DNA from: Lacimicrobium sp. SS2-24 | GTDB lineage: Bacteria > Pseudomonadota > Gammaproteobacteria > Enterobacterales > Alteromonadaceae | Direction of reading: 5' to 3' | DNA: 64,000 bases | Assembly (NCBI RefSeq): GCF_002201535.1 | Contig: NZ_NIWW01000003.1 | Location: 1 to 64,000 of the forward strand | Position numbers and translations under genes: made by a program | Shown here: piece by piece, positions 35,728-44,814 of the stretch | How positions within the stretch are numbered: position 1 is the first letter of the stretch | How the letters are laid out: each line of letters opens with the position of its first letter | Notes under the pieces: generated by a model | Told to the model about the DNA's origin: nothing | The model's input: only the letters and a program-made list of their open reading frames with translations | Databases searched by the model: none

Positions 35728-36468
35728 ATGAGATTGACAACACTACTTATGGGCGCCGGTCTGTGCAGCGGCCTGTCTGCCCAACCCGCAGAGACTCAAT
35801 GGGGGGTTGGGGTAGGTGCCATTGTCCAGAATGAGGGATATGTTCAGGCACAAACTGAGACCCACGTTATCCCTTTTGTCACCTATCGCAGCGAGCACTT
35901 CTATGTGGTGGGCCCCAAGTTGGGTTATCACCTTTACCGGGACAAACAGAGGCCAGACATCACCGTCATCGGTCAATTCCGCTTTGATGGCTTTGAGATA
36001 GAAGACAGCGCCTACTTCAGTGGTATGGAGGAACGCGATGTGGCCTTTGATATGGGGCTTGAAGTGAAATACCGTACATCACTGGGGCAACTGTCTGGCT
36101 ATTACCTTAAGGATGTAACCGGCGCCCACGAGGGCAGTGAAGCAGGCATCAGCTATGCCTATCCCATTCCGTTTTCCAGGCAGTTACGACTGACGCCCTC
36201 CGTTACCCTGTCCAGACTGGATGGCAATCTGGTGGATTATTATTATGGTGTCCGGCAGCAGGAAAGCACGATACAGCGTCCTTTTTATCAGGGCAACCAG
36301 ACCACCAATGTGTCTGTGGCGCTCAATATGCTTTGGCAGCTAACCAGTAAACATAGCCTCATTGGTAATGTGCAATACAGCCATTTCGGTGACGAGATAA
36401 AAAACAGCCCACTGATAGAGGACAATGGCAGCCTGGGTGTCGTGGCGGGGTATATTTACGCATTCTGA
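35728..36468 (+). CDS. MipA/OmpV-family outer-membrane protein
   Basis: 246 residues with a signal peptide (about 1-19) and an amphipathic beta-barrel pattern throughout (alternating aromatic strands, terminal GYIYAF ending in Phe). MipA/OmpV features include WGVGVGAIVQNEGYVQA, YVVGPKLGYHLYRD and the late LIGNVQYSHFGDEIKNSPL. MipA scaffolds murein enzymes in E. coli, while OmpV proteins are general outer-membrane proteins; the exact role here is unknown. Monocistronic. Confidence 0.88.
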   Translation: MRLTTLLMGAGLCSGLSAQPAETQWGVGVGAIVQNEGYVQAQTETHVIPFVTYRSEHFYVVGPKLGYHLYRDKQRPDITVIGQFRFDGFEIEDSAYFSGMEERDVAFDMGLEVKYRTSLGQLSGYYLKDVTGAHEGSEAGISYAYPIPFSRQLRLTPSVTLSRLDGNLVDYYYGVRQQESTIQRPFYQGNQTTNVSVALNMLWQLTSKHSLIGNVQYSHFGDEIKNSPLIEDNGSLGVVAGYIYAF

Positions 36469-36484
36469 GCCGCCGCCGTCAGGT

Positions 36485-37384
36485 CTATTCAGAGATAGTT
36501 GCCGTATCGGCTTTCAGCCACAGGGCCTGGTTCTTGAGTGGCACCCCCTCACAAAGCAATGGATTGCTTAGCTCAATAAGATGACGGTGCCCCAGTTGCA
36601 AACGCTCAAGCCTGTCAGCAAAACTGCTGTTAAACAGACGCAGAAAACTGCCATCGGCGAGTGATTGCTGCAAACCGCTAAGCAAGGCATCCGCCAGTTC
36701 ATCATCTCCTTGGTCGACGAAAAAATAATAGGCGCTGGGATACTGAACCAGAAGATGGGAGTCTATGCGTAAATCCAATGGCATCTGGCGACTCAGGTCC
36801 TGTTCGATCTCGAGCACAGAACGCAGGAAGTAATCGATTCGCTGTTTATGCAGCATCTGATATAAGCCCTGAACATCACTGCCACCGAATACCCTCAGAC
36901 CATTGCTGCGCAGTATTTTAGTGTCGCTCCAGCTGTGAAACTGGCCCACGACTAGCCTGTCCAGATCCTCAATCCGTCTTACCTCACGCAGTATGTCAGC
37001 GCGCTGCTCATGTACCAGCGCCACACGCATGCCGTTGCCACCCCGAAACAAGGGAAAATGAACGGGTCTCCCCATTTTTGCCCTGTCTTTGGTACAGGTA
37101 CCCATTACTACATCCAGTCCATTCTCTTCCCCTAGCAGCGCGAAGCTTCTCTCCTTTGGCAGGTCGGCACCCAGGGCAGAAACCTGATAAGTTGTCTGCT
37201 TGGAATAGGATAACGCCTGCTCTAACACAGCAATCAGATAAGAATCACGGGGAAATCCGGGATAGGTAACGGTTCTGGTATTATCGGGTTCGGCCCCTAC
37301 GTAAAGCGATGCAAGGGCGAGGGACGCCCCGAAACACAATGCGCGTGCCCAAAAGGGTAATAACCTCAGTGTCTGACGATTCAT
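36485..37384 (-). CDS. Periplasmic solute-binding-like protein (SBP_bac_3/TIGR02285-like)
   Basis: 299 residues from the ATG at 37384, which has a GGGA Shine-Dalgarno; an upstream TTG at 37402 is less likely. Signal peptide about 1-27. The body is a two-lobed periplasmic binding protein that reads like the TIGR02285/DUF-type family of Alteromonadales (VTYPGFPRDSYLIAVLEQAL, DVVMGTCTKDRAKMGRPVHFPLFRGGNGMRV, LVVGQFHSWSDTKIL). No ABC permease or kinase is adjacent, so it may be an orphan sensor or binding protein. Ligand unknown. Confidence 0.75.
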   Translation of the reverse strand: MNRQTLRLLPFWARALCFGASLALASLYVGAEPDNTRTVTYPGFPRDSYLIAVLEQALSYSKQTTYQVSALGADLPKERSFALLGEENGLDVVMGTCTKDRAKMGRPVHFPLFRGGNGMRVALVHEQRADILREVRRIEDLDRLVVGQFHSWSDTKILRSNGLRVFGGSDVQGLYQMLHKQRIDYFLRSVLEIEQDLSRQMPLDLRIDSHLLVQYPSAYYFFVDQGDDELADALLSGLQQSLADGSFLRLFNSSFADRLERLQLGHRHLIELSNPLLCEGVPLKNQALWLKADTATISE

Positions 37385-37421
37385 GAGAATATCCCGGCAC
37401 AAGCCTGTTCTGAAAGAGGAA

Positions 37422-37452
37422 AACGACGGCTATCTATTGATTTGCCGCCGTT
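37422..37452 (-). terminator. Probable terminator of the carbamoyltransferase/asparagine-synthetase operon
   Basis: 9-bp stem with one mismatch (37422-37430 with 37444-37452). Read on the minus strand it ends in four T residues, just after the last gene of the operon. Confidence 0.5.
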
Positions 37453-37464
37453 GTTCGTCTCACC

Positions 37465-39474
37465 TTAAACCACCCAGCCCAGTTGCTGTGCCTTGTCGTG
37501 GGCCAGTTGCGGAATGTCCTGCTCGATAAAGTGATGATGCAACAACATCACACCCAGCACGTGATTGAGTACCGCATCGATTTGCACTTTATCCGCAGGA
37601 TCCGTATCCCGGCTCTCCTGCTTTTGCATCAATGTCTGTACATAATCGGCATCAATAAAGCCGGCGTTTTCCAGCTTTTCCTTAGACGCATAGCGTTCAA
37701 ACAGGCCTTTGAGCTTCTGCCATTTCTTATCATCGGTATGCGCCGGTGGGGCCATAAAAGCAAACTTCTGGCGTTCATACAGCACCGTGGGCAGCAGCCC
37801 TTTCATCGCTTCGCGAAGCACATATTTCTCTTTGCTTCCTTTGATGCGCATTTCAGGTGGAATGGTCGCGGCAAACTCTGCCAGATGATGATCCAGAAAC
37901 GGCGGTCTGGCTTCCATGGAATTAGCCATATCAACCCTGTCGCCGCCCCAGGTCAGAATTTGCCCTTCCAGCATGGTTTTAATCCAGACATACTGGGCTT
38001 TATCCAGGGGATGGCGGTCGGTAAGAAAGTCTTCATCCAGCCTGTCTGCAATAGCAGCGCCGGGTTCATAGTCGGCCAGTTCTTCACGTATCTTGGGTGT
38101 CAGCAGGTTGCGGGCCAAATCAGAACATCCCAGCCAGGGTTGCAGACAGCTCGGTGTAAAGCCCACTTTGTCATTGATTTTTTCAGACACATATTCATCT
38201 TTGGGCAGCATGGCGCCCTGGAAAAGCTTATTGGATTCTGCCAGTGTCTGTTGCCATTCAGCCGCCTGATCCGCGTTTAGTCCTTCCATGCCGTGTAAGA
38301 ACATGTCCTTGCGAAAGGCCGGATAACCGGCAAAGAGTTCATCGGAGCCCTCCCCCGTGAGCACCACTTTATAATCATTGTGGGTCACATGCTGACTCAT
38401 CATCAGTTTCGCCACCGCCAGCGTATTATAGATAGTGCGCTCCGTATGCCAGATGGTGCGCGAGAAATTGTCATACAATAGCTCTGCATTGAGTTTGAGA
38501 ATATCCTGCTCAGCTCCGGTGGCACGGGCCATTTCAGTAGCAATACTGGCTTCATCGTACTCATCGTTGTCAAAGCTGATGGTAAAGGCCCGAATCGGAT
38601 CCTGTGCCGCCGCCGAGGCCAGTCCCAGAATGGAACAGGAGTCAATGCCCCCGGACAGGTAACAGCCTACCGGCACATCGGCGGTCAGGCGCAGCTGCAC
38701 GGCTTCAAGGAGTTGGTCGCGAACGCCTTTGATGTAATAGTCATCATCCATGCGTGGACGCTGTTCCGGGGTCGGAAAATCCATATCCCAGTATTTGGTT
38801 TTTTCGATCTTGAATTCCCCGCCCTCACGGGTGATTTTCAGCATATAACCGGGCTCTACCTGATGCACGCCTTTAAAGGCCGTGGTACCCGGCACCATGA
38901 CCTGAATCAGCTGATGAAACAGACCATGACTGTCAAATTCAGCGGTCACCTCGGGATGCGCCAGCACGGTTTTCACCTCCGAACCAAAGACAATATGGTT
39001 CTCTGTTTGCGTCCAGTACAGTGGCTTAATACCAAAACGGTCCCGCACCAGATACAGGGCATCCTGCTGTTCATCGTAAAGCGAGAAGGCAAACTCTCCT
39101 CGCAGGTGTTTCAGGGTCTCATCCATTCCCTCGCGAAGGTACAGATGAGGGACGATTTCCGAGTCACTTTTTGTCTCAAAATACTCCCCCTGAGCGGTCA
39201 GTTCGCCGCGCAGTCGCTGGTAATCATAAAATTCACCGTTGTGGGCGAATATCACCCGGCCACCATGCAGGAAAAAGGGCTGACGGCCGCGACTCTCATT
39301 GAGGTCAATAATAGACAAACGGGCATGGCTCATTCCCACACCCACGTCTTTAGGATTGCAGTAGCCATAATTGTCCGGGCCCCTGTGGTGCATAATTGCC
39401 GCCATATTGACCAGGATTTGTGAATCAATTTCGCGCTCAGGGGTGTTGGCAAAAATGCCTGCTATTCCGCACAT
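37465..39474 (-). CDS. Asparagine synthetase B-like glutamine-dependent amidotransferase
   Basis: 669 residues, about 115 longer than E. coli AsnB. The N-terminal class II glutaminase domain (1-200) has the nucleophile Cys2 (MCGIAGIF), HHRGPDNYG and NGEFYDY. The synthetase domain (about 235-590) has the PP-loop YLSGGIDSCSILG and GEGSDELFAGYPAF, plus DRVDMANSMEARPPFLDH. It transfers glutamine nitrogen to a carboxylate via an acyl-adenylate; in AsnB the acceptor is aspartate. It is last in an operon with a carbamoyltransferase and a symporter, so a dedicated acceptor other than aspartate is possible. Confidence 0.9.
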   Translation of the reverse strand: MCGIAGIFANTPEREIDSQILVNMAAIMHHRGPDNYGYCNPKDVGVGMSHARLSIIDLNESRGRQPFFLHGGRVIFAHNGEFYDYQRLRGELTAQGEYFETKSDSEIVPHLYLREGMDETLKHLRGEFAFSLYDEQQDALYLVRDRFGIKPLYWTQTENHIVFGSEVKTVLAHPEVTAEFDSHGLFHQLIQVMVPGTTAFKGVHQVEPGYMLKITREGGEFKIEKTKYWDMDFPTPEQRPRMDDDYYIKGVRDQLLEAVQLRLTADVPVGCYLSGGIDSCSILGLASAAAQDPIRAFTISFDNDEYDEASIATEMARATGAEQDILKLNAELLYDNFSRTIWHTERTIYNTLAVAKLMMSQHVTHNDYKVVLTGEGSDELFAGYPAFRKDMFLHGMEGLNADQAAEWQQTLAESNKLFQGAMLPKDEYVSEKINDKVGFTPSCLQPWLGCSDLARNLLTPKIREELADYEPGAAIADRLDEDFLTDRHPLDKAQYVWIKTMLEGQILTWGGDRVDMANSMEARPPFLDHHLAEFAATIPPEMRIKGSKEKYVLREAMKGLLPTVLYERQKFAFMAPPAHTDDKKWQKLKGLFERYASKEKLENAGFIDADYVQTLMQKQESRDTDPADKVQIDAVLNHVLGVMLLHHHFIEQDIPQLAHDKAQQLGWVV

Positions 39475-39538
39475 AAATACTCCTAATTAATCAGTCTGTT
39501 GTCATCAGCAACGTGTCGTTCTGTGACTGCCAACGCCT

Positions 39539-40612
39539 CTAAATCACATCCAGTACCCGTTCGGCGCGCTGCACCAGACAGGTCAACAGTGCCATTCTCA
39601 GAAACACCGCGCCTCTGGCCTGAGAGAAATACCAGTTGTGGCTGGTGCCATCCAGACTGGTGCACAATTCCTCTCCCCGTGCCAGCGGGTGAAGTACAAT
39701 GGCGTCCTCTTTAAGGGGTGAGTCGGCATCAATGTGAAAGACTTTGCCGTACTCCTTAAACGAATTGCCTTCCCAGGATATGGCATTGATATACACCACA
39801 TCGGCTTTAGGCAGGACACTGTCCAGATCATTAGCGGTATGTATGGTCAGGCCGGCTTCCTGCAATTGCTCCAGCTGTCCGGGCGCAAACATGTCTTCGC
39901 TATCGCAATCGTTAACGATAGTGACCGATGCAAAAACTTCCGGGAAATCACAGAAAAGCTTCAGCAAACTGCGCACGGTGCGCATCTTTGAGGGCAAGCC
40001 CACCAGACAAAAATTAAGGGGTTTACCTGGCTCATCGGTGACCAGGTCCGGACGCCATTTAAAGATCGTATACAGATCTGCCAGAGCCTGGGTGGGGTGC
40101 TCGTCAATACCATTACCCGCATTAATAATGGGAATACGCAGGGCGTTCATCATCTCACGTACAGAGCCTTCCTGAGAGTCACGCAACACCACACAATCAC
40201 CGTAGTTATTAAACATCTCGGCCACATCGCCCAGTGATTCGCCTTTGGCTATCCCGGTGGTGGAACGATCGGTAATCGACATGATATCGCCGCCTAAGCG
40301 GTGCCAGGCACTCTCAAACGACAGACGGGTGCGGGTGCTGGGTTCATAAAACGCCGAGATCAGGATCTGTCCGTTAAGGGAGGTGCTGAAACGTCCCGGA
40401 TTGGCCTCGTATTTTGCCGCCAGACGAAATAACTGCAGTAAGGTATCCCGGTCGAATTGGTCTGAAGAAAAAATGTGCTGATCGGAAAGCTTGGCCAAAT
40501 GGTCACCATCTTCTTCAATGGCCCGCAGCAACTTCTTTGGATGCGCATCACCCCGCACATCGGGGCGGGTTCGTTCGAACTGGACTACCTGTTCAATCTT
40601 GGGATCTACCAT
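39539..40612 (-). CDS. Aspartate carbamoyltransferase-like enzyme (PyrB family)
   Basis: 357 residues, with an N-terminal extension of about 45 residues over E. coli PyrB (311). Carbamoyl-phosphate motif FYEPSTRTRLSFE, 80s-loop STTGIAKGESLGD, HPTQALADLYTI, a KMRTVRSLL segment equivalent to GRTVHSL, and HPLARGEEL in place of HPLPR. It should therefore bind carbamoyl phosphate and carbamoylate an amino substrate. There is no pyrI or other pyr gene beside it; its neighbours are a symporter, a 40-residue membrane peptide and an AsnB-like enzyme. That context raises the possibility of a specialised role, but simple pyrimidine synthesis is not excluded. Confidence 0.88.
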   Translation of the reverse strand: MVDPKIEQVVQFERTRPDVRGDAHPKKLLRAIEEDGDHLAKLSDQHIFSSDQFDRDTLLQLFRLAAKYEANPGRFSTSLNGQILISAFYEPSTRTRLSFESAWHRLGGDIMSITDRSTTGIAKGESLGDVAEMFNNYGDCVVLRDSQEGSVREMMNALRIPIINAGNGIDEHPTQALADLYTIFKWRPDLVTDEPGKPLNFCLVGLPSKMRTVRSLLKLFCDFPEVFASVTIVNDCDSEDMFAPGQLEQLQEAGLTIHTANDLDSVLPKADVVYINAISWEGNSFKEYGKVFHIDADSPLKEDAIVLHPLARGEELCTSLDGTSHNWYFSQARGAVFLRMALLTCLVQRAERVLDVI

Positions 40613-40728
40613 AACGACTTATCCTTCAGGTCGCGCTTATACAGCAATAATAAAATGATCGGAGCCAGTGCTGCGCCTGCGCATGCCACTAACACCAGTA
40701 GGGTTAACATTGTTTCACTCAGGTACAT
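40606..40728 (-). CDS. 40-residue single-span membrane peptide between symporter and carbamoyltransferase
   Basis: Short ORF of 40 residues with one hydrophobic helix (LTLLVLVACAGAALAPIILLLL) and a basic C-terminus (YKRDLKDKSLW). Its ATG lies 14 bp inside the symporter gene and its stop overlaps the carbamoyltransferase start by 7 bp (the ATGGTAG arrangement). Overlap on both sides argues strongly that it is translated. It may be a small subunit of the SSS symporter, as several SSS carriers have such partners, or simply a coupling peptide. Family not recognised. Confidence 0.65.
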   Translation of the reverse strand: MYLSETMLTLLVLVACAGAALAPIILLLLYKRDLKDKSLW

Positions 40729-42148
40729 TGTCAGGCTCCTTAAAGGTCTGCCAGTCAAACTTGCCCGGAGCAAGCCACAGACCGAGCAGACAAATGGCCA
40801 GAGACATCAGGCAGGCGCTGATCGCCGCCACATAAAAACCAATAACAAAGTAAAGCACCAGACCGGTCACTGTGCCCAGCGCCATGGCCGCGGTTGCAAA
40901 GTTTCCTGTCAGCCTGGGTTGATATAGTCCGAAAACAATAGGAAAGATCGCCGACGCAACAAAGGCACCGGTAAAATTGAGTAAAGCGCCCAGCGTAGCC
41001 ACTTTGGGAAGACACAGTAGCCAGGTGAGTACACCCAGCCCGATGACCACGCGCTTACTGACCTTAAGCAGTTTGTCGCTGTCCGCCCTGGGATTGATGA
41101 GACGTTTATACCCATCCTGGGTGATCAGATCTGAAGTCGCAGCCAGCAAGGAGTCCATGCTGGAGGCCAGGGCAGAAAAGACCACAATAAAGACGAAGAT
41201 GGCACCGATGCTGCCAAGCAATTTGGCGGCCACCAGCGGCCCCACCATATCGGCACTGGGAGGAATAATGCCCAGGGAGAGCGCGGCCAGCGCCACAAAG
41301 CCGGTAACAATAGGAATTGGAAGCCATAACAGGCCACCGAGCAAAAAGGCGCGTTTGCCGACACCGGTTTTAAAAGCAAAGGCCCGGGACCACCAGACGT
41401 TGGAGTGGAAGATCTCACCAATACCAAAAAAGATGTTATTGAACAGAAACATGATTGCTGCAGGAAAAGCGAGGTTGAGTAATTCCGGCTGGAAATCACT
41501 GACTTGCGAGTGGATCTGGTCAATACCCACCTTATCAATACAGACCCAGGCGATAATGACCACCCCCGTCAGTATCAGAATGGATTGCACAAAGTCGGTG
41601 GCAATAACGGCTTTCAACCCGCCAAGCAAGGTATACAGCACGCAGATGATGAGAATCGCTGACATGCCGGTGTGATAATCCAGATCACTGAGAGAAGAGA
41701 GTAAAATCCCGCCGGCCATTCCCAGGCTCACCAACCAGCCCATGGCGTAAAACACAGAAATGACCATAAACATCGCCCAGGCCGACTTACCATAGCGAGT
41801 GCGAATAAAATCGCCGCTGGTAAAACCGTGCGGCATCAGCGACTTGATACGTTGGGCCATGGGCGCAAACAAAATCAGTCCTAACGCCGCCATGCTATAG
41901 CCCACCATGCCCCAGATCCCAAATTGATAAGCAAGCTGAGGGGCAACCAGAGTCGTATTACTGGTGATCCAGGTGGCCATGGCTGTGGCGGTGGCAAAGG
42001 CGAAACCAACATTGCGGCCGGCCAGAGCATAGTCATCGATACTTCGATTATCTCGCCCCAGATACCAGCCAAATGCGACCCAAAGCACACCAAAACCTAT
42101 CAGGATGGCAATCGCCAGGCCCCAGTCGAGTTGCGCTTCAAGCATCAT
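40715..42148 (-). CDS. Sodium:solute symporter (SSS family, DUR3/urea-transporter-like branch)
   Basis: 477 residues with about 13 hydrophobic helices. SSS family features are DDYALAGRNVGFAFATATAMATWI near the N-terminus, GFTSGDFIRTRYG, YTLLGGLKAVIATDFVQS in helix V, and FSALASSMDSLLAATSDLITQDGYKRL in helix VIII. The last contains the Na+-site small residues. The sequence style (SNTTLVAPQLAYQFGIWGMVGYS) resembles DUR3-type urea transporters, so a ureido or amide substrate is plausible but not proven. Translationally coupled to both neighbours. Confidence 0.85.
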   Translation of the reverse strand: MMLEAQLDWGLAIAILIGFGVLWVAFGWYLGRDNRSIDDYALAGRNVGFAFATATAMATWITSNTTLVAPQLAYQFGIWGMVGYSMAALGLILFAPMAQRIKSLMPHGFTSGDFIRTRYGKSAWAMFMVISVFYAMGWLVSLGMAGGILLSSLSDLDYHTGMSAILIICVLYTLLGGLKAVIATDFVQSILILTGVVIIAWVCIDKVGIDQIHSQVSDFQPELLNLAFPAAIMFLFNNIFFGIGEIFHSNVWWSRAFAFKTGVGKRAFLLGGLLWLPIPIVTGFVALAALSLGIIPPSADMVGPLVAAKLLGSIGAIFVFIVVFSALASSMDSLLAATSDLITQDGYKRLINPRADSDKLLKVSKRVVIGLGVLTWLLCLPKVATLGALLNFTGAFVASAIFPIVFGLYQPRLTGNFATAAMALGTVTGLVLYFVIGFYVAAISACLMSLAICLLGLWLAPGKFDWQTFKEPDNVPE

Positions 42149-42566
42149 TCGCCTCCTTGCGGTTAAAGCTAAACAGCAATCCTGCTAACAACAGGAATGC
42201 GCCCAAGCCGACGGCAAAAAGCGTCAATGCCTGGGTCAGCGAGCGATGCCTGACGTCAATTTCGGCAATGAGCTTAGGGGATTTAGCACCGCTACTATCG
42301 GTGACTCTGGCCTGATAATGCCCGTCCGCAAAACCTGACAGAGTGGCCTGTTGCTGTCCGCTAATATCAAAGCGCTGGGCATTCTCAAAGTCGGCGACTT
42401 GCGCCTGCCCTTTCAGCTCTACCACCTCAAGACCATCGTAATCCTGAGCCAATTGATTAAATTCCAGAACAAAATACCCTTCCCGGGATTCAATCTGCTG
42501 CACTGCGAGGGCCGGAAAAGCCATCAAAAACACTAACACTAAAGCCAGCTTCAGGATCCTATCCAT
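42138..42566 (-). CDS. Membrane-anchored periplasmic protein of the symporter operon
   Basis: 142 residues from the ATG at 42566, chosen because AGGAG lies six bases upstream; an in-frame ATG at 42590 has no such site. Signal peptide (LALVLVFLMAFPALA), a ~80-residue periplasmic domain of beta type (YFVLEFNQLAQDYDGLEVVELKG, HYQARVTDSSG), then a C-terminal TM helix (TLFAVGLGAFLLLAGLLFSF). It overlaps the symporter start by 11 bp and is the first gene of the operon. Family not recognised. Its topology would suit an accessory or substrate-handling subunit of the symporter. Confidence 0.75.
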   Translation of the reverse strand: MDRILKLALVLVFLMAFPALAVQQIESREGYFVLEFNQLAQDYDGLEVVELKGQAQVADFENAQRFDISGQQQATLSGFADGHYQARVTDSSGAKSPKLIAEIDVRHRSLTQALTLFAVGLGAFLLLAGLLFSFNRKEANDA

Positions 42567-42743
42567 GCTGTGCTCCTCTGTTAAGTACATGATCCTATTC
42601 AGATAAAGATGCGTTACCTTGGATTAACATCTAACCTGATGGTTTCTCATAACATGCTAACATTGATATTACACTATACCGAACTCACCAAGGGCGACAA
42701 CCGCAGCAGTACCTCACCGTCCAGAATTTGACCAGGAGGCAAG

Positions 42744-44012
42744 ATGCAACAGGATTTATCCATACAACTGTCACGCTTACAGAATGATTTGCTGGAACTC
42801 TCTCATATCGGCTATGACCCAGAGACCAAAGGCGTGTTTCGACTCGGCTTCAGCGAGGCCGACATGGAAGCGCGCCGATGGTTAATCAAAAAGTTCAATG
42901 ATGAGGGCTTCAGTGCCCGCATGGACAAAGCCGGCAATGTCATCGGCAGTATGAATGCCGATGCCAAAGGGCCGGTGATTGCAATTGGCTCGCATATTGA
43001 TTCAGTCCCCGCTGGCGGCATGTTTGACGGTACCCTGGGTGTTTTGGCAGGCCTTGAGTGCATGCGGGTTATCCGCGATTCGGGTCTGCAATGCCAGTTT
43101 CCGCTAGAGGTCTATGCCTTTGCTGAGGAAGAGGGCCGCTTCGGTGGCATGATGGGGGTACAGGCCATTGTCGGCGAACTCAACCCACAATGGCTGGAAA
43201 ACGCCCATGACCCTAATCATGTTCTGTTAAAAGATGAGATGGAGCGGGCCGGTCTGAAAGCCTTTGAAGCGCTCGATGCACGGGTCGAACCCAAGCATTT
43301 TGAAGCCTTCCTGGAACTGCACATTGAGCAGGGACCCGTGCTGGAGCGAATAAAGAAACCCATTGGTGTCGTCGAAGCCATATCCGGTGTGTATAAATGG
43401 ATTGTGCGGCTGATTGGTGAGGCGAATCACGCCGGCACAGCCCCTATGGATATGCGCAGTGATGCCTTTATGGGCCTGGCCGACTTTGCGCACGAGATTC
43501 CGCGTATTATTGATGAGGACGGGTCGGATAAGAGCCGTCTTACCGTAGGCAAAGTGGAGCTAAAACCGGGTTATGCGCATACCGTACCCGGTGAGGCGGA
43601 GTTTACTCTCGTGGGCAGAGACACCGACCCGCAAATTATGCGTAATCTGGCGGATTCCTGCCGACGGGTGCTTTCAACCATCGCACGTAAACACAACCTG
43701 ATGTTTGAGTTTGAACAAATGAGCTGGCTCGAACCTCAGGCGATGTCTGATAAGGTTGTAAAAAGCTTCTCCAAACAGGCAGAAAAAATGGGGCTGGATT
43801 ATGAAGTGATGCCCAGTGGCGCCGGTCATGATGCCCAGTATATGGCGAAAGTGACCCCCACCGGCATGATCTTTGTGCCCAGTGTAGGCGGTATCAGTCA
43901 CTCTCCCGATGAGTGGACCCATTGGCAGGATATTGAAACCGGCGCCAACCTGCTTCTGCAAACCGCATTGGAATACGCCAAACCCGCGAGTAAAAAGAAA
44001 AACGCAGCCTAA
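42744..44012 (+). CDS. M20-family Zn-dependent amidohydrolase (N-carbamoyl-L-amino-acid hydrolase / allantoate amidohydrolase-like)
   Basis: 422 residues, the usual length of the hydantoinase/carbamoylase amidase family. Metal ligands and surroundings are visible: [40 protein letters not shown] and the C-terminal [10 protein letters not shown]. The lid/dimer motif [14 protein letters not shown] is also present. Such enzymes cleave N-carbamoyl amino acids, allantoate, ureidoglycine or beta-ureidopropionate to ammonia and CO2. It is divergent from the symporter-carbamoyltransferase operon across 177 bp. Exact substrate not assignable from sequence alone. Confidence 0.9.
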   Translation: MQQDLSIQLSRLQNDLLELSHIGYDPETKGVFRLGFSEADMEARRWLIKKFNDEGFSARMDKAGNVIGSMNADAKGPVIAIGSHIDSVPAGGMFDGTLGVLAGLECMRVIRDSGLQCQFPLEVYAFAEEEGRFGGMMGVQAIVGELNPQWLENAHDPNHVLLKDEMERAGLKAFEALDARVEPKHFEAFLELHIEQGPVLERIKKPIGVVEAISGVYKWIVRLIGEANHAGTAPMDMRSDAFMGLADFAHEIPRIIDEDGSDKSRLTVGKVELKPGYAHTVPGEAEFTLVGRDTDPQIMRNLADSCRRVLSTIARKHNLMFEFEQMSWLEPQAMSDKVVKSFSKQAEKMGLDYEVMPSGAGHDAQYMAKVTPTGMIFVPSVGGISHSPDEWTHWQDIETGANLLLQTALEYAKPASKKKNAA

Positions 44013-44058
44013 ATCTCTGTTTCGACAGGCTGCGAAAAAGCAGGGAACCTTGTATGCT

Positions 44059-44085
44059 GGTGAGCAAATCGACTTTTTGCTCACC
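44059..44085 (+). promoter_or_regulatory. Strong hairpin just before the ABC ATPase start
   Basis: Perfect 10-bp stem (44059-44068 with 44076-44085, 7-nt loop) ending seven bases before the proposed GTG start. It could occlude the weak ribosome binding region and limit translation, or partly end transcription from the amidohydrolase gene. Confidence 0.5.
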
Positions 44086-44091
44086 ATCACA

Positions 44092-44811
44092 GTGAATAAC
44101 GACGACTCTACCACGGCCTTTCGAACACGCTCGCTGAGCAAGGTATATGGACAAGGAGCCAGTGCGGTGTATGCGCTGCGCGGCGTCAACCTGAACATTC
44201 CGGCGGGCCAACTGGCCGTGCTGCTGGGCCCCTCTGGCAGTGGTAAGTCTACACTGCTGAACATCCTCGGCGGCCTGGATAGCGCCAGCAGCGGGGATGC
44301 CTGGTTTTTTGAACAAAACCTGACACAAATGGATGACGATGAGCTGACCCAATACCGGCGAAAGCATGTGGGCTTTGTTTTCCAGTTTTATAACTTGATG
44401 CCCAACCTGACCGCCCGTGAAAATGTTGAGTTAGTCACAGAAATTGCACAGAACCCTATGCCAGCGGAAGAGGCCCTGCAGATGGTGGGACTACAGCAGC
44501 GTCTGGATCATTTTCCTGCGCAGCTGTCCGGGGGCGAGCAACAGCGGGTTGCCATTGCCCGGGCCATCGCCAAGAAGCCCAAATTGCTGTTCTGTGACGA
44601 GCCTACTGGCGCTCTTGATAGCGTAACCGGCAGAGCCGTACTCAAAGTACTGCAGGATATTAACCGCCAACTGGGCACCACCGTTCTCATCGTCACTCAT
44701 GCTGTAGCCACTGCGGCCATGGCTGACATGGTGATCCACTTCAGTGATGGAGATATCAGTAAGATAACCCACAATACTCAGGTACAAAATGCCGACACCA
44801 TCGAGTGGTAA
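44092..44811 (+). CDS. ABC transporter ATP-binding protein (LolD/MacB type)
   Basis: 239 residues from a GTG at 44092, chosen because the conserved domain begins soon after ([23 protein letters not shown]). The frame is open further upstream into the preceding gene and could use a TTG at 44050. Walker [14 protein letters not shown]-loop [16 protein letters not shown], signature [14 protein letters not shown], Walker [13 protein letters not shown]. This is the ATPase class of FtsX-type mechanotransducing transporters. It is followed within 3 bp by the permease and then by an adaptor. Confidence 0.92.
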   Translation: MNNDDSTTAFRTRSLSKVYGQGASAVYALRGVNLNIPAGQLAVLLGPSGSGKSTLLNILGGLDSASSGDAWFFEQNLTQMDDDELTQYRRKHVGFVFQFYNLMPNLTARENVELVTEIAQNPMPAEEALQMVGLQQRLDHFPAQLSGGEQQRVAIARAIAKKPKLLFCDEPTGALDSVTGRAVLKVLQDINRQLGTTVLIVTHAVATAAMADMVIHFSDGDISKITHNTQVQNADTIEW

Positions 44812-44814
44812 ACC

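Noticed and set aside
37483-39423. Long plus-strand ORFs (265 and 236 codons) opposite the asparagine synthetase-like gene
   Set aside because: They lie antisense to a gene with clear catalytic motifs, have no domain or ribosome binding site, and reflect the codon bias of the true gene.
39499-39527. TTGTCAT ... CTGTGAC at 11-bp multiples between asnB-like and carbamoyltransferase genes
   Set aside because: Plus-oriented inside a minus-strand operon with no gene to drive; the middle unit does not match.
43674-44367. Minus-strand ORFs across the amidohydrolase/ABC boundary
   Set aside because: They overlap two strongly supported genes out of frame and show no protein family features.
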